From contig JAVCDF010000006.1 in NCBI GenBank assembly GCA_030765725.1, forward strand, positions 1 to 64,000: a stretch of 64,000 bases of DNA, given 5' to 3'. The first letter of the stretch is position 1, and each line of letters opens with the position of its first letter. Of this stretch, positions 9,598 through 19,125 are shown piece after piece. The position numbers were made by a program, and so were the translations under genes. The DNA is from Candidatus Chlorobium antarcticum. Its GTDB lineage: Bacteria; Bacteroidota; Chlorobiia; Chlorobiales; Chlorobiaceae. The notes beneath the pieces are model-generated. The model was not told where the DNA came from, did no database searches, and saw nothing but the letters and a program-made list of their open reading frames with translations.

Positions 9598-9899
9598 ATG
9601 TGCCGTTTCGGACTGTAAGTATAAAAAAATCCGACAACTTAATGGCATGTTTTTTTATCAGACAAAAGTTGTCAACAATCAACATTCATTCTGTCAGAAA
9701 AAATAAGAAACTAGGAACTATCCCACAATGACTCACATGAAATTACGATACAAATTTAAACCATTACTAAAAAACAACTTAACAGAGGCCACCACAATGT
9801 ATAATCCCGGCCAGATCCCGCAAGCATTCAACACATACTCAAATCCATCAACAAGTTATCCACATTCCGTCCACATCTACAAAGAGTGAAGACCGAGAG
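9598..9899. other. Gene-free AT-rich interval with one DnaA-box-like 9-mer
   Basis: This 302-bp gap between tRNA-Pro and the dedA 3' end is clearly more AT-rich than its surroundings. I see no open frame worth calling. It contains one exact match to the DnaA-box consensus TTATCCACA (9856-9864) and a short inverted repeat GTTGTCAAC (9668-9676). The tRNA-Pro promoter must lie at the left end. One box is not enough to call an origin. Confidence 0.5.
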
Positions 9900-10562
9900 C
9901 TACGGCTGGAGCCGGCGGTGCTTGATATACTCAACAATTGGGGGAAGAATGGAGAGTATTATGATGGCAAGAATAAGCAGCTTGAAGTTCTCCTGCACAA
10001 AGGGGAGCTGCCCGAAAAAGTACCCGCTGTAACAGAAAATGGCGACCCAAAGGAGGGCGCCGACAATGTTAAAGAGAATGAAACGATGATAGGTCATGGC
10101 GCCAATGCCGGCGACAAAAGGGGCGAATGTTCTCACAATGGGGATGAATCGGGCAATAATGATGGTTTTGCCTCCGTATTTCTCAAAAAAGTGGTTGGTT
10201 TTAATGAGGTGCGAGGGGTTGAAAATGAGAGATTTCTCGTAATCAAACACCCGCGGACCTACCTTGTGGCCAATTGCGTAGTTGAGGGTGTCGCCCAAGA
10301 CGGCGGCAGAGAAAAACACCAGAAAGAGAATGTGAGGGTCAAGGGCTGAGGCAGCCAGAGATGCGAGCGATCCAGCAGCGAAAATAAGAGAGTCGCCGGG
10401 TAGGAAGGGGGTGACAACCAGGCCTGTTTCGGCGAAGACGATAAGAAAGAGAATGAGATAGAGCCAGAGGCCGTAATCGGCGGCAAGCGAAAGTAGATGG
10501 ATGTCGATGTGCATGATGAAATCGACAAGGGGCGCAAAGAGGGCAATGGGCGAAAAGTCCAT
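9900..10562 (-). CDS. DedA family membrane protein
   Basis: This 220-aa polytopic inner-membrane protein belongs to the DedA/SNARE-associated family, linked in other bacteria to lipid carrier recycling and membrane homeostasis. Visible signatures are FAETGLVVTPFLPGDSLIF and, after a short loop, FEKYGGKTIIIARFIPIVRTFAP with the conserved arginines. Several hydrophobic spans occur at about 32-48, 60-90, 135-175 and 190-208. It stands alone, divergent from the hydrolase gene. Confidence 0.92.
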   Translation of the reverse strand: MDFSPIALFAPLVDFIMHIDIHLLSLAADYGLWLYLILFLIVFAETGLVVTPFLPGDSLIFAAGSLASLAASALDPHILFLVFFSAAVLGDTLNYAIGHKVGPRVFDYEKSLIFNPSHLIKTNHFFEKYGGKTIIIARFIPIVRTFAPFVAGIGAMTYHRFILFNIVGALLWVAIFCYSGYFFGQLPFVQENFKLLILAIIILSILPPIVEYIKHRRLQP

Positions 10563-10670
10563 GGGAAGAACTGTGGGTGGTAAAAAAGTTATGGGAGGGC
10601 TTTCTGCCCTTTCGTATTATAAGTTATATATTAAACTTTTCTTTTTGGCAAACGATTCAGACTCCCGAAC

Positions 10671-11558
10671 ATGAGCTATTTCGCCACCGATCGATGCCGG
10701 ATGTATTACGAGGATACCGCGGAATCGGATCCGTCAGCAGCCACCCTGCCGGCAGTACTGTTCGTCAATGGATGGGCAATATCGGCCCGTTACTGGAAGC
10801 CGGTGGTTGAGCTGCTTTCACCTGGCTACCGCTGCATCACCTACGACCAGAGCGGCACGGGCAGAACTCTCATCAAAGGGCACAACCCGTCGCTCACCAT
10901 CGCCGGATTTGCCGATGAAGCTGGCGCGCTCATAGAGTATCTTGGACTCGCCCGATCCCGGAACCTGCATATTGTAGGCCACTCAATGGGGGGAATGGTG
11001 GCCACCGAGCTCGCACTCCGCTATTCAGAAGCCCTGCTTTCAGCTACAATTATTGCCTGCGGTATTTTTGAGGAGTCAATGGGTAATGCTGTAGGGCTTT
11101 TCATACTGGGCGGACTGATTGATATCTCACTCCATTTCAGAAACATTTTTCTGGCGGAGCCGATGAAAAGCATGTTCATCAAACGGGCGACGGCAAAGGA
11201 TATAGGGAAGGAGTACAGCAATATCATTGTTGAGGACTTTGCCGGCTCCGACCGCGAGGCAACCAATGCGGTGGGCCGTTTTTCGATTGATCCGGAAGCG
11301 CTGAGGGAGTATACCCGAAGCGTTGTCAGCATCCCCTCTCCGGTGCTCTGCTGCGTAGGCATGGCCGACCAGACCATACCTCCCGAAGGAACGGTGACGC
11401 TCTATCACGAACGCAAAAAAAGGACCCAGGCCCATACAGAACTGGCACAGTTTATGGACCTCGGCCACCTGCCGATGCTTGAAGACACGGCCCGGTTCAC
11501 GGCGGCCTTGAAAAAACATTTTGAATTTTCCGGGCAATTGTATAAAAAGAGCTCTTGA
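10671..11558 (+). CDS. Alpha/beta hydrolase
   Basis: This 295-aa cytosolic protein has the alpha/beta-hydrolase fold. The oxyanion region FVNGWA replaces the usual HG. The nucleophile elbow GHSMGG places S105 as nucleophile. The acid is probably in GMADQTIPP and the histidine in LGHLPMLED. The substrate cannot be inferred; BchO-like, esterase and lactonase roles are all possible. It begins a + strand run with the penicillin-binding protein, guaA and serB, but a 59-bp gap leaves co-transcription unproven. Confidence 0.87.
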   Translation: MSYFATDRCRMYYEDTAESDPSAATLPAVLFVNGWAISARYWKPVVELLSPGYRCITYDQSGTGRTLIKGHNPSLTIAGFADEAGALIEYLGLARSRNLHIVGHSMGGMVATELALRYSEALLSATIIACGIFEESMGNAVGLFILGGLIDISLHFRNIFLAEPMKSMFIKRATAKDIGKEYSNIIVEDFAGSDREATNAVGRFSIDPEALREYTRSVVSIPSPVLCCVGMADQTIPPEGTVTLYHERKKRTQAHTELAQFMDLGHLPMLEDTARFTAALKKHFEFSGQLYKKSS

Positions 11559-11617
11559 TACCCGATTGTTATGAAAACCGCACCGAAACTGATGACTAAT
11601 TTCAAGACTGACTGTTG

Positions 11618-13840
11618 ATGACCATCCGACTTCGTAACTCTTCCTCCCTGGCCCTCCTCCTGGCCCTTGTCATGATCGCAGTATCTCTTACGGCAGCTCC
11701 GTCGGTCACACTCGCAAAATCGAACCTGTTCGGCCTGCCGAGCATTGAGGAGCTTGAGAACCCCAACCCTGACCTGGCATCACTGGTCTATTCGGAAGAT
11801 GGCGTCATTCTGCACAGGTTTTTCCTGAAAAACCGAACCTTTGTGCCGCTTAAATCCATTCCAATGTCAGTACGCAACGCATTGATTGCCACAGAGGATG
11901 TTGCGTTCTACCGCCACTGGGGGGTCGATCTCCGCCGTCTGGTGATTGCCATGGGCGAAAATGTGGTGAGGGGCAGAAGCCGGTGGCACGGAGCGAGCAC
12001 CATTACCCAGCAGTTGGCCAAAAACCTTTTTTTGACGCAAGAGCGAACCATCACACGAAAGATGAAGGAGTTCGTTACGGCGGTTGAGCTGGAGAAAACC
12101 TATACGAAAGACGAAATCCTGGCCCTCTACCTGAACACCGTCTATTACGGTTCCGGTGCATACGGAATTGAGGCTGCGGCAATAACCTATTTCGGCAAAA
12201 AAGCCAGTGAGCTGACTCTTCCCGAAAGCGCAACACTGATTGCCACACTGAAGAACCCGACAGCCTACAACCCGGAAAAGAACCCGTTAGGCTCACTCGG
12301 ACGGAGAAATCTAGTGCTCTCCCTGATGGAAAAGGAGAAGTTTATCACCCCGGCTGTGGCGGCCAAGGCGAAAAAGAGCCCTCTCGTCATCAAATATACT
12401 CCCGTCAGCCACCACGGCGCGGCACCCTATTTCACCGAGTATATCCGCCAGACAGTCAAGCCCGCAGCACGGCTTGGCGATGTAAATCTCCACCGCGACG
12501 GCCTTACAATACAGACCACGCTCGACAGCCGTATGCAGAAATATGCCGAAGAGGCTGCGGCCGAGCATCTTGCCGGCCTGCAGGCAACCTTCGACCGTTA
12601 CTGGAAATGGACCGAACCGCTGAAAAACCAGATGATCAGGGAGAGCGCACGGTACCGTGAAATGCGTGACGAGGACGGGCTTTCGGATGCAGTGGCAATG
12701 ACGAAACTCAAGGCCGACACGGTCTGGCTGAAGGGGCTCCTTCACGATAAAACACGCATTCAGGTGGCTCTTGTGGCCATAGACCCGAGCAACGGCCATG
12801 TAAAGGCTTGGGTGGGCGGAAACAAGTTCACTCCCGAGGACTACAAGTACCAGTTCGACCATGTTTGGCAGGCACGGCGCCAGCCGGGCTCCACCTTCAA
12901 GCCCTTTGTTTACAGCGCAGCCATCGACAAGGGCATCCCCGCGAACTTCGAGGTGCTCGACCAGCCGCTTGAGCTCAAAAGCGGTGACGGCATCTGGTCT
13001 CCGAGAAACTCCGACGGCTCTTCAGGAGGGTGGACCACACTCCGCTCGGCCATTACCCGCTCACTGAACCAAGTAACGGTGCGGCTTGCTTACGAGCATC
13101 TCAGCACATCCGAAATCATCAGCTATGCGAGAAGAATGGGGATTTCTTCACCCATCCCCTCGAACCTCTCCATTGCACTTGGTACGGCTGAAGTTTCACC
13201 GCTTGAACTTGCTGGAGCGTTTTCTACCTTTGCCAACAATGGCGTCTGGAACGAACCCGTATCCATTCTGAAGGTGGAAGACAAGAACCACCACACCTTG
13301 TCGGAATATATTCCCAACAGCCGCTTTGCCATTGATTCCACAAGTAATTTCGTGATGGTCTCCATGATGAAGGATGTCATCAATAAAGGAACCGGGATTG
13401 CCGTTCGCGCCCGCTACGGGCTCGACATGGAGGCTGGAGGCAAAACAGGCACCACCCAGAGCCTTCGCGACGCATGGTTTGCAGGCTTCACGCCTCAACT
13501 GGTTGCCGTGGTCTGGACCGGGTTTGACGACGAGCGGGTCAAGTTCACATCAATGGAGTACGGCCAAGGCGCCCGTGCCTCGCTGCCAATCTGGGCCGGA
13601 TTCATAAAACGCTGTTACGCAGACCCGACGCTTGGCCTCGAGAACAGGTATTTCCATATTCCCGATAATGTCATCGCCGTACCCATCTCCTCAACAACCA
13701 ACCGGCCGTCTAACCTCTACGACCCCGATGTATACATTGAATATTTTACCCCGAAAGGGTTCCAGTATTACCAAAACCAGCCCGATCATTCCGACCAAGT
13801 GGTACCCGAAAAGGACCTGAAGAGCGAATGGAGTTTCTGA
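11618..13840 (+). CDS. Class A penicillin-binding protein (PBP1A-type transglycosylase/transpeptidase)
   Basis: This bifunctional peptidoglycan synthase of about 740 aa is anchored by one N-terminal membrane segment (about 8-30). The GT51 domain shows ATEDVAFYRHWGVD with the catalytic Glu, then GASTITQQLAKNLFL. The transpeptidase domain shows the SxxK serine in PGSTFKPF, an SxN-type motif in SLNQ and the KTG motif in GGKTGTT. The ATG at 11618 is preferred to the TTG just before it at 11615; no strong ribosome site is seen for either. It is 35 bp from guaA, so a shared transcript is likely. Confidence 0.93.
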   Translation: MTIRLRNSSSLALLLALVMIAVSLTAAPSVTLAKSNLFGLPSIEELENPNPDLASLVYSEDGVILHRFFLKNRTFVPLKSIPMSVRNALIATEDVAFYRHWGVDLRRLVIAMGENVVRGRSRWHGASTITQQLAKNLFLTQERTITRKMKEFVTAVELEKTYTKDEILALYLNTVYYGSGAYGIEAAAITYFGKKASELTLPESATLIATLKNPTAYNPEKNPLGSLGRRNLVLSLMEKEKFITPAVAAKAKKSPLVIKYTPVSHHGAAPYFTEYIRQTVKPAARLGDVNLHRDGLTIQTTLDSRMQKYAEEAAAEHLAGLQATFDRYWKWTEPLKNQMIRESARYREMRDEDGLSDAVAMTKLKADTVWLKGLLHDKTRIQVALVAIDPSNGHVKAWVGGNKFTPEDYKYQFDHVWQARRQPGSTFKPFVYSAAIDKGIPANFEVLDQPLELKSGDGIWSPRNSDGSSGGWTTLRSAITRSLNQVTVRLAYEHLSTSEIISYARRMGISSPIPSNLSIALGTAEVSPLELAGAFSTFANNGVWNEPVSILKVEDKNHHTLSEYIPNSRFAIDSTSNFVMVSMMKDVINKGTGIAVRARYGLDMEAGGKTGTTQSLRDAWFAGFTPQLVAVVWTGFDDERVKFTSMEYGQGARASLPIWAGFIKRCYADPTLGLENRYFHIPDNVIAVPISSTTNRPSNLYDPDVYIEYFTPKGFQYYQNQPDHSDQVVPEKDLKSEWSF

Positions 13841-13875
13841 TGCCGGCTTTTCACTAAACCAACAACCGTCTTCTC

Positions 13876-15417
<1,542 letters not shown>

Positions 15418-15421
15418 AGAA

Positions 15422-16639
15422 ATGAAAGAACTCCTCCTCATCAACATTGCAGGCCCAGACCGTCACGGGCTGACCGCCGAAATCACCTCGGTGCTCAGCG
15501 CTCACCTCATACCTGTGCTCGACATCGGCCAGGCGGTGATTCATAACCATCTCTCCCTTGGTATGCTGGTGGAAATTCCCGGCGAGACGAATTCCGCAGC
15601 CATTATGAAGGATCTTCTCTTCAAGACACATACGCTTGGACTTCAGCTTACCTTCACTCCTGTCAGCGAGACGGAATACGAGGGTTGGATTGGGCTGCAG
15701 GGCAAGGAGCGCCACCTGCTTTCGCTCTTGGGCCGAAGGATAACGGCCGAGCACCTTGGTCGGGTGACGGAAACTGTTACTGCACATGGGATGAATATAG
15801 ACACCATCAGCCGCCTTTCGGGGCGCGTGCCTCTGGAGAACGGCAAGGAAAGCGACCAGACAAAAGCCTGCGTGGAGTTTTCAGTCAGGGGAAAGGTGGA
15901 GGATGAGGCGAAGTTCCGTGAAGAGCTGCTTGCCATTACCGACAGCCTCGGCATTGATATTGCCTTTCAGGAGGACAACATTTTCCGCCGCAACCGCCGC
16001 CTCGTAGTGTTTGATATGGATTCGACCGTCATCACTTCCGAGGTGATTGATGAACTGGCCATTGAAGCGGGGGTCGGCGCTGAAGTGGCCGCCGTTACAG
16101 AGCGGGCAATGCGCGGTGAACTCGACTTTTCGGAGAGCCTGCGCCTGCGGGTTTCAAAACTGGCGGGGCTTGAGGAGTCGGTGCTTGAACAAGTTGCCCG
16201 GTGCCTGCAGCTCACCGAAGGGGCAGAAACCCTTTTCCACAACCTGCACAACCTTGGGTTCAAAACCGCCATCCTTTCAGGCGGGTTCACCTATTTCGGC
16301 CTCTATCTGCAAAAAAAGCTGAACATAGACTATGTATATGCCAACGAGCTGGAAATCGAGAATGGGAAGCTCACGGGAAAAGTTGTCGGGCAAGTGGTGG
16401 ACGGAAACCGGAAGGCTGAACTGCTGGAGCACATTGCCGGAAAAGAGAACATCCGCCTTGAGCAGACCATTGCGGTCGGCGACGGCGCCAACGACCTCCC
16501 CATGCTTGGTCGCGCAGGTCTCGGTATTGCGTTCCGCGCAAAGCCGATTGTGCGTGAAAGCGCCCGTCAGGCCATTTCAACCTTGGGCCTTGATGCGATA
16601 CTCTATCTGATGGGATTCCGCGACCGCGATAGCCTGTAA
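15422..16639 (+). CDS. serB: Phosphoserine phosphatase with N-terminal ACT domains
   Basis: This 405-aa enzyme makes serine from phosphoserine. Residues 1-165 hold two ACT-like regulatory domains (opening MKELLLINIAGPDRHG and a second around EHLGRVTETVTAHGMNIDTI). The HAD catalytic domain starts with the DxDST motif FDMDSTVITSEVIDELA and ends with VGDGANDLPM. The ACT domains suggest feedback by an amino acid, probably serine. The ATG at 15422 follows the guaA stop by 4 bp; the longer open frame from 15323 overlaps guaA and is rejected. Confidence 0.94.
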   Translation: MKELLLINIAGPDRHGLTAEITSVLSAHLIPVLDIGQAVIHNHLSLGMLVEIPGETNSAAIMKDLLFKTHTLGLQLTFTPVSETEYEGWIGLQGKERHLLSLLGRRITAEHLGRVTETVTAHGMNIDTISRLSGRVPLENGKESDQTKACVEFSVRGKVEDEAKFREELLAITDSLGIDIAFQEDNIFRRNRRLVVFDMDSTVITSEVIDELAIEAGVGAEVAAVTERAMRGELDFSESLRLRVSKLAGLEESVLEQVARCLQLTEGAETLFHNLHNLGFKTAILSGGFTYFGLYLQKKLNIDYVYANELEIENGKLTGKVVGQVVDGNRKAELLEHIAGKENIRLEQTIAVGDGANDLPMLGRAGLGIAFRAKPIVRESARQAISTLGLDAILYLMGFRDRDSL

Positions 16640-16642
16640 CAT

Positions 16643-16705
16643 ACTGTATCGCCGTGAGCAGGCTCATGACTGCGTTAGGCGGTGCTCGAAATCCTCATAT
16701 ACAGT
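16643..16705. repeat. Palindromic intergenic element, copy 2
   Basis: Inverted arms ACTGTAT (16643-16649) and ATACAGT (16699-16705) enclose a second pair GAGCA (16656-16660) and TGCTC (16683-16687). In the centre is CTCATGACTGCGT (16663-16675), identical to the 13-mer at 1636-1648. The element fills the gap between convergent serB and the ferredoxin gene. No T-tract makes it a classical terminator. Confidence 0.45.
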
Positions 16706-16730
16706 GAATTATTGAAGGGTGCGGAGAGTG

Positions 16731-17243
16731 TCAGTCTATGTATTCCACGAATTTCTCAAACTCCTCTGCGGGTGGTAGCGTGATTGCTCCGGAGGTGCAA
16801 ATGGGTACGCAGCGGGTGCAGAGCACAAGGCACTTATAGGGGTTGGCAACAACCAGTTTTGGCCGCTGAACGCCGGTGGGATCGGGAGGGCCGAGTTCAA
16901 AAACACCGGGTTTGCAGAGCACCTTGCAATCGCCGCAGCCATTGCAGAGATCGGGCTTGATGGTCGGGTACCAGGGAATCTCCTCCCTTGGCACAAGCAG
17001 CCGTTTCTTTTTTTTGACATACGCCTTCTCTGGGGGCTGCTCATGGGCCTTTTCATGGGCCTTCTGCGGTTCAGGAAGTGTGACCTGCGGTTCTGCGGGC
17101 GGGGTTGCTTCTGGCTGTTCGTCGTCAAACCCCTCCATTGAACGCGATTTGAGCATACGACGCAGTGAGCGAACGGGCCTGAAGGGGCAAGCGTCGCATG
17201 AGGGCTTTTCACATCGTCCAAAAAAACAGTCAAGAATCAGCAT
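16731..17243 (-). CDS. Extended 2x[4Fe-4S] ferredoxin-like protein
   Basis: This 170-aa protein has a C-terminal bacterial-ferredoxin-like domain with two cluster motifs: C100-x2-C103-x2-C106-x3-C110 and an unusual C138-x3-C142-x2-C145-x3-C149. The N-terminus carries four further cysteines (C6, C11, C16, C19) that could hold another cluster or a zinc ion. A Pro/Glu/Ala/Lys-rich linker (about 40-80, with KAHEKAHE) joins the two parts. Its C-terminal 90 residues are clearly paralogous to the next gene, sharing [17 protein letters not shown]. No signal peptide is present. The start lacks a good ribosome site, so M30 or M36 are possible alternatives, but they would remove the Cys4 motif. Confidence 0.85.
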   Translation of the reverse strand: MLILDCFFGRCEKPSCDACPFRPVRSLRRMLKSRSMEGFDDEQPEATPPAEPQVTLPEPQKAHEKAHEQPPEKAYVKKKKRLLVPREEIPWYPTIKPDLCNGCGDCKVLCKPGVFELGPPDPTGVQRPKLVVANPYKCLVLCTRCVPICTSGAITLPPAEEFEKFVEYID

Positions 17244-17271
17244 AAACTAAGGCGTCAATTGTGGCTAGGGG

Positions 17272-17568
17272 TCAGTTGATGATTTCCACAAAGTGGCGGA
17301 AGTCTTCAGCAGAAGGAAGGCTTATGGCGCCGGATGGACATCGCGCCACACATCGGGTACAGAGAACAACGCAATTGTAAGGGTTTGCAACCCTCATCTT
17401 CGGGCGGCTCTCACCGACAACGGAGCCCGGCTGAAACACTCCCGGCCGGCAGAGTTCCTGGCATTCACCGCATCCGTTGCAAAGATCCGGATCAATAGTT
17501 GGAAACCAGGCAATCTCTTCACGGGGCGCGGTGAGACGACGCTTCTGTTTTGGTGCAGGTATGCTCAT
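17272..17568 (-). CDS. 2x[4Fe-4S] ferredoxin-like protein
   Basis: This is a 98-aa soluble electron carrier. Cluster motifs are C30-x2-C33-x2-C36-x3-C40 and C66-x3-C70-x2-C73-x3-C77, the same unusual second spacing as its 170-aa paralogue downstream. The start has a GAGGAG site 11 nt upstream. It lies 110 bp after the FAD oxidoreductase gene and 28 bp before the longer ferredoxin on the same strand, so the three probably share a transcript. Physiological partners are not known from sequence; the adjacent flavoprotein is the obvious candidate. Confidence 0.88.
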   Translation of the reverse strand: MSIPAPKQKRRLTAPREEIAWFPTIDPDLCNGCGECQELCRPGVFQPGSVVGESRPKMRVANPYNCVVLCTRCVARCPSGAISLPSAEDFRHFVEIIN

Positions 17569-17678
17569 AAGAACGGATCTCCTCTGTTACAATGAGAAAG
17601 AACGACGCCCTCTCGCATCCTGCACTTTGGGTGTGGAATGCGCAGGGTCGTCAACGATATTCTACTACCCTACCGTTC

Positions 17679-19073
17679 TCAGCTCGCTTTCTCGGGAGCG
17701 CCGCAGACGCAGCGGTCGAGGTTGCGGAGCTTGATTTCAACGGCTTCTGCTGCCTTTAGGAGCGGGTAGCCAGTGGGAGGGCCGGTGAGAAGCGGATGAG
17801 TACCGAACTGCATGGTAAGCAGTTCGTTGATGGTCATTTTGCTCTCGATAATGACACCTATCACATTGATAAGCTCGCCTGCGCTAACTCCTCCGGTAAC
17901 TGCGCCACCAAGCACAAGGCCACTTTCGCGGTTGACAATGAGTTTGACGAACTGAGCTGCGGTGCCGGGCATGGTTTTAGGGTGCTTATCAATGCCTTCG
18001 AACCCGGCCGAGATCACATCGAATCCGCGCTCACGGGCAAGGTCTTCCGTGACGCCTGCAGCTGCGAAAGTGATGCCGCCAATTGCGGTGGAGAAGATGG
18101 CAATGGTGCCGCCGAAGGTCCGCAGCCTTGAGAGGCCGAAAAGGTTCATGCCGGCAATGCGCGCTTCAGATACGGCGGTGGAGGCGAGCATGAGGCCCTT
18201 GACAATACGGGTAATAAAAGAGAATTTCTCGGCACAGTCGCCCACGGCGAACACATCCTTGTCGGCAGTACGCATGTATTCGTCAACCTTGATAGCGCCG
18301 AGCTCATTGAGCTTCATGCCGGACTTTTCAGCAAGGACAACATTGGGAGCGTATCCCATTGCAAGAATGACCGCATCGGCCTGAAGGCTATCGCCGCTTT
18401 CGAGCATGACGCGCTGGACGGCACTGCCGTCACCCTCAAGGGCGAGAACTTTTTCATTGGTTCTGAGGGTAACTCCGCGCTCTTTGAGAATCCCTTCAGC
18501 CTTAAGAGAAAGATCGCTATCGAAAGCGAGGCTGAGCACATGGGGGAGAACTTCGACCAGGGTGATCTGCTTGCCTTTTTTGATGAGTTCGTCGGCCATT
18601 TCAACACCGATGAAACCACCACCGATAATGACGATTTTTTCGCATGACTGAAGCTTCTGATGCACATCGGCCAGATAGTTACGGTCCTTGGGAATGGTGA
18701 AAACATTCTGAAGGTCGCACCCTTTGAGCCATCCGGGAACACGGGGCTGCGAGCCGGTTGCAATGACAACCTTATCGAACGAAATTTCCAAACCATTTGC
18801 TGTACGGGCGGTTTTCGATTCACGGTCGAGTGAGACCACCTCGTCAATAACCAGCTCAACACCAGCACCCTCAATGTGCGCATTAGGGATAACATTCTGC
18901 TCCACACCCGTCAGGGTGCCAAAAATATAGGGAATACCGCAGGGCACAACAGCCTCCTGCTCCTTGCGCACAATCATAAAACTTTTATCGGCATAAAACG
19001 CCTTGCCGGTTGTTGCCGCAGCTATACCTGCAGCGCTTCCACCTATAACCAGTACATCTACACTCTTCTTCAT
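17679..19073 (-). CDS. FAD-dependent pyridine nucleotide-disulfide oxidoreductase
   Basis: This 464-aa protein belongs to the NADH oxidase/CoA-disulfide reductase group. The FAD site is VLVIGGSAAGIAAA (8-20). C45 in VVPCGIPYIFG is at the place of the redox-active cysteine of CoA-disulfide reductases. The NAD(P) site is IVIIGGGFIGVEMADEL, and the second FAD motif is DVFAVGDCAE. A dimerisation domain follows, with GTHPLLTGPPTGYPL and an unusual CVCG tail near residues 456-459. Candidate activities are reduction of CoA or polysulfides, or electron exchange with the two downstream ferredoxins. It lies 52 bp after alaS on the same strand. Confidence 0.87.
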   Translation of the reverse strand: MKKSVDVLVIGGSAAGIAAATTGKAFYADKSFMIVRKEQEAVVPCGIPYIFGTLTGVEQNVIPNAHIEGAGVELVIDEVVSLDRESKTARTANGLEISFDKVVIATGSQPRVPGWLKGCDLQNVFTIPKDRNYLADVHQKLQSCEKIVIIGGGFIGVEMADELIKKGKQITLVEVLPHVLSLAFDSDLSLKAEGILKERGVTLRTNEKVLALEGDGSAVQRVMLESGDSLQADAVILAMGYAPNVVLAEKSGMKLNELGAIKVDEYMRTADKDVFAVGDCAEKFSFITRIVKGLMLASTAVSEARIAGMNLFGLSRLRTFGGTIAIFSTAIGGITFAAAGVTEDLARERGFDVISAGFEGIDKHPKTMPGTAAQFVKLIVNRESGLVLGGAVTGGVSAGELINVIGVIIESKMTINELLTMQFGTHPLLTGPPTGYPLLKAAEAVEIKLRNLDRCVCGAPEKAS

Positions 19074-19125
19074 TATTATTTTTTTTACCTGTTTATTCTA
19101 TTGTTGAAATATTAAAATTCTGCCC

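Noticed and set aside
9856-9864. Possible replication origin because of TTATCCACA
   Set aside because: Only one exact box is seen. There is no box cluster, no dnaA or dnaN nearby and no clear AT-rich 13-mer array.
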